Part shown: piece by piece, positions 45,227 through 56,221 of the stretch
How positions within the stretch are numbered: position 1 is the stretch's first letter
How the letters are laid out: the number at the start of each line of letters is the position of its first letter
DNA from: Massariosphaeria phaeospora
Taxonomy: Eukaryota > Ascomycota > Dothideomycetes > Pleosporales
Length of the DNA stretch: 64,000 nucleotides
Assembly (NCBI GenBank): GCA_011032825.1
Contig: JAADJZ010000010.1
Location: 682,001-746,000, forward strand
Direction: 5' to 3'
Translations under genes and position numbers: made by a program
The notes under the pieces: model-generated
What the model was told of the DNA's origin: nothing
Database searches by the model: none
What the model saw: the letters and a program-made list of their open reading frames with translations, nothing else

Positions 45227-48200
45227 TCACCCCTGGCCCGGGGCCCGTTCCTTCCTCCACTCGTCCTTCAACACCCAACGACCCCGATTCGCGCTCCCCT
45301 TCTCCAACCGCGCAATCAACTTCAACATCTCCTTGAACTCCTCACTGCGGCCCGGCGCGGCCCGACAGTAGTGGTCGAAGTGGTCGACAAGCATCTTGGT
45401 CGGCACGACGCCGCCATGCACAGTCATGTAGTCGCGGAGCATTTCTAGCATCTGGCGGCCGCGGAAACCCGTCGGCGTGGACGTGCCCGAGGCGGAGTGC
45501 GAAGAGCCAGGTGTCGAGGCACGGCCTTGACGCGCTGCGAGGTTGGAGAGGATGGCACTAGAGGAGGGGCCTCCGTGTGTTGCTGCACTACCACCGCCGC
45601 GACCACCTCGCGCTGATAAACCGCCTCGAGCAGCGGGCGGGGCGCGAGGTGTAGGGTCTCGGGGGCGACCGGCTTCGCCGTGCACGCCTGTCCAGGTAGG
45701 GACGCCGATTGGAGCGCGGCGAGCCTCTTGCTCGGCTTTGCGTAGCTGCTCTGCTGCGATGGCAGCAGTGCGTTTGGCTTCGCGTTGGACAAAGGCAGGA
45801 TCAGCTTGGACTTTGCGCTTGCGGCCGGAGGCTGTGGAGTTGACGATGGCGTCATGCTCGAGGACCGATTGCACTCCTGATTTCGCGAAGATGGTAGACA
45901 TGAGGCGGCCGTCTGACCTAGGTTCGTTGCCATTTTGACCATTGGGTGTGTCTTCGGAGTCTGAGACAGGGGCTTGGAAAAGCTCCGCGTGTGCGAGGCC
46001 GCTTAGAGCCGCGAGATCCGCTGCTGCAGTAGTGCCGCCAGAGGGGGCGTGCTTCTCTTTGCCGTTTACATTTGGTTTGTCTTCGTCGAATTTGACCTCG
46101 GATCCACGAAACAAATTTCCAGTTTCCGTTTCCCCCTCGGCGTTCTCAGTACCAAGGGTAAACAAGTCGTGCAGGTCGCTCATCTGGAACGTCTGACGCT
46201 GTTTTGGGTCCTTCAGGACCTTGTTTGTCAAAAACTGCTTGAAGATTTGCCGATGATAGATCTTCTCCTCAATGGTGCCAGCGGACATGAGTCGGTAAAT
46301 CTCAACCTCGCGCTTCTGTCCTAGCCGCCATGAGCGCTCTCGAGCCTGGATATCGGTCGATGGATTCCAGTCAGGGTCGTAGATGATGACGCGGTTGGCA
46401 CCGGTCAAGTTCACTCCAAGTCCTCCGACCTTCGTCGTGAGGAGAAAGACATGCAGATCAGGGTTCGTGTTGAACTCGTCGACGAGGTTCTGTCGGTTTT
46501 TAATCGGTGTCTCGCCGTCCATGCGCCGAAAATTGACACCTGGCATCTTGCTCACGAATCTCTCCAGGATGTCCAGCATGATACGATGCTGGGCAAAGAG
46601 GAGCGTCTTGTGTCCACCCTTTACCCATAGGCTGAGAAGCTCTTTAACCACCTGCATCTTTCCAGACTTATTAGGAGCACCATAGTCGTAGCTAGCTTTC
46701 TTTGACAAGCTCTTGTGTTCGGTCAGGTCGGGATGATTGCAGACTTTCCGTAGGTAATCCACACCGAACAGCATTTGTCTCTTGCCGCTAGAAATTGACT
46801 TCATGTCCTCGGAGTGCAGAAAATTTTCGTAAGCTTGTCTCTGCTGCCGTGTCAACTTGCAGAAAAGCACCTGTTCTTTCTTTTGGGGAAGGTCGGTAGC
46901 AACGTCAACTTTGAAACGTTGCAGCAGGTAGGGGCTAACTGCATCCTTGAGAGTCTCTGCACACTGTACCGCAGTCTCAAACTCCAGGTTCGACGCGTTG
47001 GCGTATCCACCTCGCTTGATAGGAAATTCGAACTGATTGCGAAAGTTGACCAAAGTGCCTAAGCGCATCGGAAAGACGAAGTCGAAAAGGGACCATAGCT
47101 CCGTGAGGTTGTTTTGCATCGGAGTTCCAGACAGAATGATCCGATTTGGCGTGCGGAGCTCTTTGCAGTGAATGGTTATAGATGTGTTAGGGTTGCGTAT
47201 CTTGTGCCCTTCATCTAATATGGCGCACTCCCACTCGGTCGGTATCAGGAATTCTGCATAGGTCTGTAAACCAGAGTACGTGGTGACCAAGACATGTCCG
47301 TCTCGTTTGACTTTCTCGACGATCTTTTTGGCCGCCTTCCCAGCGCTCGTTAAAGTGTTGTCGTAGTCGCCATAATCCCTCAGCTCCATCTCGCGCTCCA
47401 TACGATCTTCCTTGCTGGTGTCAAGCATCCCGCTACCGGAAGTATGCAATATCGAGACACGAAGCGCCGGCCACCAACGATGAAACTCGTTGACCCATTG
47501 CTTCATGACTGTGGCAGGACACACTATAATGACAGGCTTAGTGAGAAGCTTCGAGTAATGCAAACCGGCAACGAATGAAATGGCCTGTATCGTCTTCCCA
47601 AGACCCATCTCGTCGCCTATGATACCGCCAACATTCTGTGAGTAGAGTTCCCACAGCCACTGCACGCCCGTCTTTTGGTAATCGAACAAGGCGGGATATA
47701 TATCGCCAGGGATACGAAAGCCGCCGCTTAGTTCTGCATCAGGTTCGGTAGGATGTGGTTGATAACACTCTTCCTCGTTCTCTTCATCCAGAACAGCCTC
47801 GCCTTGATTCTGTCGTGCACTCCTTCTCGCCGCCGTCCAGGAACGTATCCGACTTTGATACACCTTCTCCTTCCCATCGTCAACCCCAGTAAGGTCTTCG
47901 ATTTCTTGCGACGGCTGATCGTTCTTAATGTTCTTAGATCTCTTGCTCGCTGCCTTGCGCTTCCGACTGATGGCTGCAGTTTCGTACTCGTCATCTTGTG
48001 TAAGGTCTCCGGAGAACCCGTCTGTTTCTCCCGATTCTATAGGTTCTTCATCGGTCATACCCGGCGCGAATGCGTCGTCAGATTCAGATGCCGAATTTTC
48101 TGGGGCCGTGCTAGTCTCCCGGGATCCCACATCACCAGTATCTAGATCGAGTCGTCGCCGTTTAGACGGTCGGGGTGGACTGCGCAGGCTGGTGGGTTGT

Positions 48201-48925
48201 GGTTCTGTTTCTACGTCCCGGAAACCCGGCTTCATTAAATTCCGATGTGAGACGGGACCGTTGGCAACTTCCTCCACCAAGTTTTCCACTTCTGCGTCAA
48301 GCATGACTTCGCCGAGAGTCCCTGCACCCGGCTCGTGCTGGCCCAGCTTTGCGAAGGGCGTGATCTTGCCTGTGCGTATTAGGAAGCTCCGTAGGCCCTC
48401 ATTCGGAAGGGGTCCGTTGCCGGCATCCTGAGGTTGCCCTTCGCCAACAACATTATGACGGTCGTTGATACGCTGCTGTATTGAGTCTAGCTCTTTGTCT
48501 AGATCCTCAATCTTCTTCTGATTCAGCGCGACTTCTCCACGGATCTTGATCTTGACGGATTCAACAGCGGGTAGTGCGAGGCGGTTCCGCATCTTTTGGA
48601 TGGCTGCTTGTTTCCGTTTGACTTCGGCCTCCACTTTTTCCATGCGCTTCTTGTCGCGTTCATTGGCCTGTTCAGTAAGCAGCTGGTCTGCCTGACGCCC
48701 GATGTCTCGTTCAAGGTCATCCTGATCCCGTGTGCCTGTAGTTAAGAACTTCAACCGCGTCTCTTCATCAGCATCCGGCGGTATGTCTGCGTCCAGCTCC
48801 TTTTCCTGTAACGAAGTTTCCTGTAATAGGTTGCCCTGCAACGGATTTTCCTGCTTTTCGGCAAACACATCGGTCGCTTCTGGTCCGGATGCTAAGGCAG
48901 TATCGCCTTCCTGTGACGTACTCAT
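45227..48925 (-). CDS. RAD26: Rad26/CSB (ERCC6) SNF2-family ATPase of transcription-coupled repair
   Basis: A single 1,232-codon exon. The frame is open further upstream to 49,219, but MSTSQEGDT at 48,925 is the likely start because the upstream part is low-complexity. Residues 60-160 form a charged coiled coil. The SNF2 ATPase begins near 400: 'GDEMGLGKT' (Walker A, ~437-445), 'DEGH' at ~571-574, and 'LSGTPMQNN'. Helicase C ('HRIMLDILERF', 'TTKVGGLGVNLTGANRVI', 'DIQARERSWRLGQ') ends near 900. The C-terminus ('MLEMLRDYMTVHGGVVPTKM...FKEMLKLIARL') corresponds to the helical/ubiquitin-interaction region of CSB. The protein recognises stalled RNA polymerase II. Rad26 rather than other SNF2 types is supported by overall layout. 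Confidence 0.92.
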   Translation of the reverse strand: MSTSQEGDTALASGPEATDVFAEKQENPLQGNLLQETSLQEKELDADIPPDADEETRLKFLTTGTRDQDDLERDIGRQADQLLTEQANERDKKRMEKVEAEVKRKQAAIQKMRNRLALPAVESVKIKIRGEVALNQKKIEDLDKELDSIQQRINDRHNVVGEGQPQDAGNGPLPNEGLRSFLIRTGKITPFAKLGQHEPGAGTLGEVMLDAEVENLVEEVANGPVSHRNLMKPGFRDVETEPQPTSLRSPPRPSKRRRLDLDTGDVGSRETSTAPENSASESDDAFAPGMTDEEPIESGETDGFSGDLTQDDEYETAAISRKRKAASKRSKNIKNDQPSQEIEDLTGVDDGKEKVYQSRIRSWTAARRSARQNQGEAVLDEENEEECYQPHPTEPDAELSGGFRIPGDIYPALFDYQKTGVQWLWELYSQNVGGIIGDEMGLGKTIQAISFVAGLHYSKLLTKPVIIVCPATVMKQWVNEFHRWWPALRVSILHTSGSGMLDTSKEDRMEREMELRDYGDYDNTLTSAGKAAKKIVEKVKRDGHVLVTTYSGLQTYAEFLIPTEWECAILDEGHKIRNPNTSITIHCKELRTPNRIILSGTPMQNNLTELWSLFDFVFPMRLGTLVNFRNQFEFPIKRGGYANASNLEFETAVQCAETLKDAVSPYLLQRFKVDVATDLPQKKEQVLFCKLTRQQRQAYENFLHSEDMKSISSGKRQMLFGVDYLRKVCNHPDLTEHKSLSKKASYDYGAPNKSGKMQVVKELLSLWVKGGHKTLLFAQHRIMLDILERFVSKMPGVNFRRMDGETPIKNRQNLVDEFNTNPDLHVFLLTTKVGGLGVNLTGANRVIIYDPDWNPSTDIQARERSWRLGQKREVEIYRLMSAGTIEEKIYHRQIFKQFLTNKVLKDPKQRQTFQMSDLHDLFTLGTENAEGETETGNLFRGSEVKFDEDKPNVNGKEKHAPSGGTTAAADLAALSGLAHAELFQAPVSDSEDTPNGQNGNEPRSDGRLMSTIFAKSGVQSVLEHDAIVNSTASGRKRKVQADPAFVQREAKRTAAIAAEQLRKAEQEARRAPIGVPTWTGVHGEAGRPRDPTPRAPPAARGGLSARGGRGGGSAATHGGPSSSAILSNLAARQGRASTPGSSHSASGTSTPTGFRGRQMLEMLRDYMTVHGGVVPTKMLVDHFDHYCRAAPGRSEEFKEMLKLIARLEKGSANRGRWVLKDEWRKERAPGQG

Positions 48926-50224
48926 TGTGACCGTGCGCCTCGGAGCTTTGCGGGACAAAGTAAAAGCATGCACAAAGAACACCCGAGGGTTGATGTCTGC
49001 AGCAGAGTAGAAAGTGAAGTAGTGGGGAGGGTGTAGTAGAAAGTAAACTAATAGAAAATGTGTAGTAGAAGTGAGACAGTGGAAAGTGCGTAGCAGAAAG
49101 TGGAGTAATCGCAGGTGAGAGCTGCGAGCCTGTGTCGAAAGGTAGAAGGAAGGTGGCAGTGGAATAAAAGTCGTCAAGGGTCTTCGCTCATTTGGGTCCG
49201 GCAGCAGGGCCGGTGTCAATTTATCTCGTGGTTCTGGTTCACAGATGTTCTCTTCAAAGTCCCTCGTTTACATGGTTGTCGCTAGGTGGGAAGATTGGGG
49301 GCTGTTGCCTGGAGAGAGAATCTTTAACTCCAGTGAAGTGATCCATTATGTCATTTTTAGCGCGCCGCCAGTCCGTGCGCCAGTCCGTGCTGTCACGTTT
49401 TTGGCGTGTCTCGCGCGCGCCCGAACCTCCCGAACCTGAAAACACTTTCCGGCATTGACGGATGGCCAGAACCGACAATAGCTTCATTGTCTCGCCTGTC
49501 TGGTCGCGCCGCCTTGTTCGGCCACACAGTTTCATACTCCTACGACTGCAGCATCAGACGCTACTCATGGAGAGCGCAAAGAAGACACGTTCGCGAAAGG
49601 CTATTGAGAAGGAACACAGTATCGCATAAACTCAGTAAACCCGCTCTTCGCTAGTATGGAAAAGGGAGGGAGCGAGTGGTTATTGTGCAGGTACAGCAGG
49701 ACAATGACGGCTTATTGTAGTAGGTGTATCGTCTGGCGCTCGGGACGACTCTCCGTGGTGGCTAAGGACCGCACTGGTGCTTCCTACCTACCGCAGCGAC
49801 AAACAGGCAAGAACGCGTCCTGTTGAGACTTGTTTATTTCCCGAAACTATCTTCTTCTTACTGTCATCATCAGACGCCATCGTTGCTCTTCATTATCATA
49901 ACGCACATCGTTATCGTTTCTCTTTAGACGACAGCAACAGCCATCGTTCGGTCCATCCTACGGTTCAACCGCTCTCGTATACGGTTGTTGTCCTCACTAC
50001 AAAAGACGATTCGTAGCAGCGAAAGTCATTCGATCAAGAGCTCTGGTGGCTGATACCCCTGGACCTTCCAGCTAAGGGGTCGGTGTTCCAGACCCTCAAT
50101 TGTGTCCGTCATTTCGAGCATCGGTTGTTCGATTTGATTATTGTGTGTTCCGGTGCTACTCGAGCTTGATCCGGTTCGACATCAAATTTGGCTAAAAGAA
50201 GGTGGTCGATAAACCAGAAGCGAC
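48926..50224. other. Intergenic, divergent promoter, no gene seen
   Basis: About 1.3 kb between the divergently transcribed Rad26 gene and the following hypothetical gene. A purine-rich stretch with repeated 'gtagtagaaagt' words (49,020-49,110) lies in the Rad26 leader. No supportable frame. Confidence 0.55.
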
Positions 50225-50875
50225 ATGAACCACGCACACGACTCTTCTTCGGATGACGGCTGGAGAGATGATTTTCATGTGATGACGGGAGGTCTGAGCA
50301 GCTTTTCACAGAACCGAGCCGATTCTTCTGCAAACTTGTTAGGCCCTTCAACCCGGGATGAGGAATATTCGCTCTTCTTCCGAATAAGAAACAGAGCCGG
50401 GGGCTTTCTAAAAGTATGCCTCCGCTACAGCTGCTGCTACCAGCCACGGCGAGTCGAACCAGTTCATCCACCCGCTGCAGAACCAAACGACGACAATGGA
50501 ATTGAGCACGGCGACCGCAACAACGAGGCCAGTGATCTTTCACGACCCCAAAGCATCCGCGTCAAAAATTACGTAGCCGGACGGGTTCTATCAAGCTTGT
50601 TACCCGCCGTCCACACGCCCCTGTTATCACGTCCGTCACCCACCAAAACACTTCCGCCGTCTGGACGGTCTGGGCAGAGTGCACAACCAGAACCCATTCC
50701 AAACACATCGGATCTGGATGAGACTTGGGAAACGGAAACGGCTGTTGTGGGAAGCGCCAGCACGGGATCCACCCGTGTAGAGATGGGGTCGCCATGTCGC
50801 TCGACTCCGTCTCCAACTGAAAATTCGCCTTTGTTGCGAGATCCAGCAGTCTTCGACATGGATCCGATCAATTGA
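50225..50875 (+). CDS. Hypothetical Ser/Pro-rich protein
   Basis: A single 216-codon frame, start MNHAHDSSSDDGW, stop TGA at 50,873-50,875. The product is hydrophilic with acidic N-terminus, a small Arg/Cys patch ('VCLRYSCCYQPRR'), a short hydrophobic-leaning stretch ('NYVAGRVLSSLLPAVHTPLL') and a Ser/Thr/Pro-rich C-terminal half. No domain is recognised and no signal peptide is seen. It is accepted as a gene because of its length, isolated position and clear start after a leader, but there could be unrecognised introns. I do not know its function. Confidence 0.5.
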   Translation: MNHAHDSSSDDGWRDDFHVMTGGLSSFSQNRADSSANLLGPSTRDEEYSLFFRIRNRAGGFLKVCLRYSCCYQPRRVEPVHPPAAEPNDDNGIEHGDRNNEASDLSRPQSIRVKNYVAGRVLSSLLPAVHTPLLSRPSPTKTLPPSGRSGQSAQPEPIPNTSDLDETWETETAVVGSASTGSTRVEMGSPCRSTPSPTENSPLLRDPAVFDMDPIN

Positions 50876-51708
50876 TGGCACACAGAGTAATTGTTATGCA
50901 GTCTGAATTGGCACGGAATGTTGCCGTTTACTCGTTATCGGTTAGTAGTCCTTCAAATTAATACATCCTGGCTACAAGCTTGTTCGCGTAGCTCAAAGCG
51001 CGCCTCCTGTCTGACAGCATGATATCAAGCCCACCCAGCGTGGTGGCGGCAAGAAGTAGAGGGGCTGTGGCGTTAGATTCACTCCTGCAATGTGCAGCAA
51101 TCTGTCGACAAGCTAAGAGGCTGCAGAAGGTACGTCTGACCTACAAGATGCACTGACCGTGACGTGCATGAAAACATGCATTGTCCATACCACCCAGCAT
51201 AATTGCACCTTCCCTTTATTGGAGCTTGATTCTTTCTGCTCGTGCTTGAGATTCTATATCCGCTCAGAAGTGCAGGCAGGGGCCTTTCTGGGTCGGTGAT
51301 GGACTGATGGACTCGTGCATGAGGGTGCGCGCTACCATAGATGCGTATCCAGAGACGGGTAACATCCTGCATTACATTGACTTGGCAGTATTGCCAAAGC
51401 CAAGGCATGCATTGGTACATACATATGAATGTCGTCTACACAAGACTATGAGCCTAACAACAATAGGCACACATGTGGCTTGTATCCCCACAATAATACA
51501 AACAATGCCTCCGTCCCTTCATACAAGAGTCAGAAGGTTCGGTCGAAAACAGAAAGTATCGCACGTCCAGATGTAATGATGAGGCGTGCACGGTGTGGGA
51601 TTTCGAAATGCCATAGAAGGAAAACCCCGGAGAAGATGGCTGCACCGGTTCGACAGGATCATGATCAGCGGAGAGCAGCATCACTTAGTATTGCCGTCAG
51701 AGAAGATA
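50876..51708. other. Intergenic, no gene seen
   Basis: About 830 bp between convergent hypothetical genes. Short frames on both strands have no features. Confidence 0.5.
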
Positions 51709-52791
51709 CTAGGGGTCAGAGTATTCGTCGGGTGTCGGACCCCAGAGCGTGCTCGATTTGGTGAACTTGTTCTCTTCGGTCTTCGGGTCTTCCGGAAATT
51801 TCATAGGTTGGCCGTAGGTGTATACGCACCGAGTCGACTGGAGAAACCATCCGTTCGTTCCCACAACAGGAATCTGTGGATTCGAACACCTCAAGTCTCC
51901 CTTGAATGAGTTGAGCCATGCATAACGTCTGTCCCACGTCTTGGGAGAATAAGAGTAGCCTTCCAAGTGTCTGTTGGCCAATGATTTGGTTCTGCTTTCC
52001 TTCCAATGTTGGTACACAGCATCGTCTTTCCCCTTGTTGTTTATGTCTTGCAATAAACACTTCCGTATATATGCCGAGGGAATGCTGCATGACGGACATT
52101 CCCATCCCAGATAATAGATATGGTCTAACTCAGGCACCAGGCTTTTCAAATTGGCATTGAGTTCAGCTTCAGTGACTTGAATTTTCTTCCAGTTGTTGAA
52201 AACAAGTCGTTGGTTTGCGATAGGGTCCCAGTCATCCCTGCCCAGACGATTGTAATGGCAGCCGTTCCCTTCCAGCTTGTTCATGCACTCGAATGCTTGT
52301 GGTGGATTCATGAAGTATGCCCTGGCCTGGTCCACATCGATCCGATGTTCCTGGGTTTTGTTGGGTGCGGGTGCGTACATCTCCAGGTAAAAAGGCTTGT
52401 TTAGTAGGTGATTGGACTTGATCATTGCGAGGAGTGATTTTCTTGACCGCATAGTTATGTAGCCGAAAGACATAATGTCGTGCGCTCTACTCTCATCCTT
52501 GGACACCACTTTTTGACACATGTAACAGAGCCACATATTGGTTCTAGTGGCGATGAGCCCTGTGTAGCCCTCCTCGCGGCGCCGAGCCTCATGCTTGCGG
52601 CTGAGTATGCTATACTTTCCCTTCTGTGCTGAACACATGTTGCTGATAAGTTTGACCGAAAGAGTTGGTGGTTGAAAGATAAACAGTGGTTGGTTGAAGG
52701 AAGTAGACTGTCGAGATTTATTTTGATTACTGCTTCCGAGGCCATCATACCTTCCACTCCTGGTGACGACTGCTGAACAAACCACCATCAC
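51709..52791 (-). CDS. Hypothetical protein with CxxC motifs
   Basis: One uninterrupted frame of 360 codons from 52,791; an internal Met at 52,638 (MCSAQKGKYSIL) is an attractive alternative start because the first 51 residues are low-information. Two CxxC pairs occur ('LCYMCQK' and 'WECPSCSIP'), the spacing used in zinc ribbons, with His and further Cys nearby. The rest is rich in Trp, Tyr and basic residues with no membrane segment or signal peptide. No known domain is recognised. The frame is clean and long enough to be real; a structural or nucleic-acid-binding role is possible but is only a guess. Confidence 0.6.
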   Translation of the reverse strand: MMVVCSAVVTRSGRYDGLGSSNQNKSRQSTSFNQPLFIFQPPTLSVKLISNMCSAQKGKYSILSRKHEARRREEGYTGLIATRTNMWLCYMCQKVVSKDESRAHDIMSFGYITMRSRKSLLAMIKSNHLLNKPFYLEMYAPAPNKTQEHRIDVDQARAYFMNPPQAFECMNKLEGNGCHYNRLGRDDWDPIANQRLVFNNWKKIQVTEAELNANLKSLVPELDHIYYLGWECPSCSIPSAYIRKCLLQDINNKGKDDAVYQHWKESRTKSLANRHLEGYSYSPKTWDRRYAWLNSFKGDLRCSNPQIPVVGTNGWFLQSTRCVYTYGQPMKFPEDPKTEENKFTKSSTLWGPTPDEYSDP

Positions 52792-53219
52792 AACAAGCTA
52801 CAGTCAATTAAGCGTTACATAAAAGCCTGCGCATGCAGACAGCTATGCATTTTGCTCATAGCGTCGCCGTGTTGATATAGACCGCGTCAGTCTTTGACAG
52901 TAGCAGTTTCAGAACATTACCTGACTTAGTATTACCGACAGGGCGCTGTGAACTTATGGCGGTGCGTTTGTGCTCTTGATGTACTAGCATATATTACGAT
53001 GTGGTGAGGATGTGCTCGAGTGCAGAGGAATCTTGGAGTGTACGTTGGTGGGCAATCTGTCAGAGGGAGAGAAGCTAAACCAAGGTAGGTCTAGATCGTA
53101 CCGGTACCACCTCGTTTTTTCTCTCGGGCTGACTCTGCACCCACCTCGTCGCATCACGTCTTTCTCGTAGAATCATCTACTCATACCCGTACCTGACTTT
53201 TCTCTACTTCAGTTGAAGC
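52792..53219. other. Intergenic divergent promoter region
   Basis: About 430 bp between two divergently transcribed genes; pyrimidine-rich leader ('tttttctctcgggctgactctg') before the + strand gene. No other feature is seen. Confidence 0.5.
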
Positions 53220-54952
53220 ATGTCCACATCTCCGGTGCCGGATTGGGTACGCCGAAAACAGGCGGGGACGCGCTGGCCATCTAACACCCACCCGCACAAT
53301 TCCTCGCCGCGAGACTTTCTCACAGGTCTATCATCAACCCATCCAGAGCTAGAGGATCAGTCGTTACTTGCCTGGGGTCTTGAACAAAGCGAGAGTATAG
53401 AGGGACCGCGTGCTCAGATTGATGTACTAGTTAGTCGTGGCTCAAACATAGGTACGATGCTGTGCAGCGATTCCGCGGGGCGTTCCGAAGACGCACTAAA
53501 CCAACGCAGAATGGAGCGATAATATCAGCGATGAAGACTTGGAGGCGAAGTTAGCTGTATGCCCGTTTTGTGGAGTTTTTGCTGCACTATATCTACTCAT
53601 CGCTATTTTAGGCCACCTCCGAAGACGCGACAGAGAAATCACTTCAAGTCTTGTATGCGCCTAAGTTTTGATTGTGACTGTGATGTTCGCCATGACAGAT
53701 GTGGACAAACTTACAACACTTAGTTTTATCAATACCCGGGCCTGCGAGGTTGGCTGGCTACCAGGTAACTTCAGCATTCGTCCACAAGCGCTGCGCAGCT
53801 TGATGAAGGCTGGGCTTTCGAAAACGACACTGAGCGGCATTTACATGCTAGAGGGAACCTGGGCAAAAATGGGAAACCACTGTTTTCAGCATCAGGATGA
53901 TTTGGGAAACCTGTCTTCGTTCGGTACGCACGTTCTCGAGCTTAACGAAGATCTAGTGCTAATACAATGTAATAGAAGTCTGCTATCGTAATAGCAGTGG
54001 GTGGAACAACGGCCCTGCGTTTACTCAGTTTGTCCGCACACGTTTTAATCGCACTTATTTTTGCATCAATTATCCATCGCGCGCTATAGTACGACTGAAG
54101 GAATACATTGAACAGGATTCAAACCTCTTATATCGAGACTTCTTTCTCGATCTGTTGGCCGCACATGAAAGCTTGAAAGAGCATCAGTTCAATATCGGCG
54201 ACCGCCGAGAGCAGCTGTTGAAACATGTAAGTGGATTCAGGTGCTCCCCGGACTTTGGTTCATTGACTGTTCTGTAGGAACGTAAGTACGAGGACGAACA
54301 TATACAGTTCAACCACGCGACTCGAGAACTCCACCGGCTTACGCGGGATTGGCATACATTGGGACAAGACTGTATAGATCTACATGTGCAGCTCAAGTTC
54401 CTGCAAGACTCGCATAAGAAATATGTCCAGAATCTCCACCATTCACAGAGTGCGTGGGAAGTAGACACGTCCATGAGTACAGGCGAGTCGTTCGAGGTTC
54501 TCATATCGGAGTGTGACAATTGTGCGCGATGGACGACGGTATATCGCGACCGGACCAATATCCGCATCAACCTAGTGAGTGACAGGGCTGCATATGTGGA
54601 GAGAAGAAACACTGAACAACAGTAGCTTTTCCACCTTGCGAATCAACGAGAATCGCGAACCAACACAGATATCGCGACATCGACTGCCAAGGTCGCCGAA
54701 CAGACGCAACGAGACTCCGTCTCTATGATCACCATTGCTGCAGTTACTATGCTGTTCCTTCCCGGCACATTCGTATCCGCCATTCTCAGCACCACGTTCT
54801 TCGAGTTTGGCCACGACGGTCTGAGCGTATCAGGTCAGTGGTGGGTTTTGCCGGTTGCTACAATACCGCTGATGGTTATTGTGGCTGGCGTCTGGCTCAG
54901 ATGGCAACATGTGCGCCTTAGAAAGAGGGAGGCTAATCTGAAAGTGACATGA
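53220..54952 (+). CDS. CorA-like (Mg2+/Zn2+ transporter-like) membrane protein
   Basis: Seven exons join in phase to 464 residues: 53,220-53,451; 53,510-53,556; 53,612-53,652; 53,724-53,923; 53,976-54,226; 54,278-54,574; 54,626-54,952. Introns are 51-71 nt. The middle has 'RTYFCINYPSRAIVRLKEYI' and a long helical coiled stretch ('ERKYEDEHIQFNHATRELHRL'). The end carries two membrane helices with 'MITIAAVTMLFLPGTFVSAIL' and 'WWVLPVATIPLMVIVAGVWL'. That loop-coil-two-helix layout is the fungal CorA-like family, common near the cell surface or in expanded paralogs. The canonical GMN motif of CorA is not seen between the helices, so metal transport is uncertain. The junction between exons 3 and 4 is the least secure. 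Confidence 0.75.
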
Positions 54953-55420
54953 GAACGGTCGTACGATGATGGGTTTATTAGCTCAGAGCTCAACACTGCA
55001 GCTCTACAGTGCGCACATAATGCACTTCAGTGTTCACCAGCTTTGTGCTAGTAATATAACGTTTTAGGTGCCGATCCGGGAAGACTGCTACGTATATGCT
55101 GCGGTCAGCTGTTTCCGCTCAACGGCACGGAACAAGAAAGTAATACCGATCCGACTAACAACCTCTCTTCAGCATTTCGGGCACCCGAATTCTGTTCTTC
55201 ATTGGCTGCCAGTTGATTGCGTTACTAAAGCCGTCTTCGGGTCCGCAGGCCCGATGTGAGTGTATGGATGCCTCCGTCGCGTATTCGAAGACTGCAGAAT
55301 GTAGGTATAAAGAGTGATAAGTCGAGCATCTACTACCCCTCCAACATTCCAGCTCGACTCAAGCCCATTTCCACCACCTTCTCGTCCCCATACTTTGCAA
55401 AACAGTGAACACCCCGCACC
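54953..55420. other. Intergenic, no gene seen
   Basis: About 470 bp between two plus-strand genes, ending in a C-rich leader before the DJ-1-like start. No other feature. Confidence 0.5.
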
Positions 55421-56221
55421 ATGTCCTCCCCGCCCTCCACCCCACCCCCCCTACGCATCGGCGTCCTCTTCGAAGACGTGCAAATCGCCGACCTAATCGG
55501 CCTCGACATCTTCGTCAACATGTCGCGCAAAACCCTCGACACCTTCGCGCCCACGCTACCCGCCCTCGCCTTGCTGCAGCCGCTCAGCCGCCCCACCACC
55601 TTCCACTACACCGCCTCCTCGCTGACCCCAACATGGACCACCAACGAAATGCACGTGCAGCCCACGCACACGTACGCCTCCGCGCCGCGCGACTTCGACG
55701 TGCTGCTTGTCGGCGGGCCGAACCCTGCGACTGTCAAGCCCGAGAGCTTGCAGTACTTGCGCGAGGCCGTCACGCAAACCAAGGTCGTGCTGACGACATG
55801 CACGGGCGGCATGTGGTTGGCGCTGAGCGGGGCGTTGGGCGGCAGGAAGGCGACGACGAATAGGGGGTTCTTGCCTGCGGCTAGGGAGATGTGTCCGGAG
55901 GTTGAGTGGGTGGAGAAGCGGTGGGTGGTTGCGCCGGGGCATTTTGAGGGCGCGGAGATCTGGACGGCCGGTGGGGCTGGGTGTGGTGAGTTCTCCCTTT
56001 TTTCCTTCTCATGCGTGTGGTATGCGGTGTTTCTAGGTATTTGATTTAGGTGCGGGCACTGACTGACGGTGGTGTGATGTGTAGGTGTCGATATGGTAAT
56101 CGAGTACTGCCGACGCAACTTCGATGAGAGGCTGCTGCGGTCGTCGTGTGATCTCATGGATTTTGACTTCGACGGGGCTGGGGTTGAGTATAAGAATAAG
56201 GTGGCTGCTGCCTCTGGTTGA
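55421..56221 (+). CDS. DJ-1/PfpI-family (class I glutamine amidotransferase-like) protein
   Basis: Two exons (55,421-55,985 and 56,085-56,221) give 233 residues; the 99-nt intron is GTGAGT..GTAG. After a Pro/Ser-rich start, 'RIGVLFEDVQIADLIGLDIF' is the first strand and helix of the DJ-1/PfpI fold. 'FDVLLVGGPNP' follows. The nucleophile elbow 'VVLTTCTGGMWLALSGAL' supplies the conserved Cys (residue ~127), then 'ATTNRGFLPAAREMCPEVEW'. This is the arrangement of isonitrile hydratase/ThiJ-like fungal enzymes. Possible activities include glyoxalase-like, hydratase or peptidase; the sequence does not decide. No targeting signal is visible, so cytosolic is likely. Confidence 0.85.
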
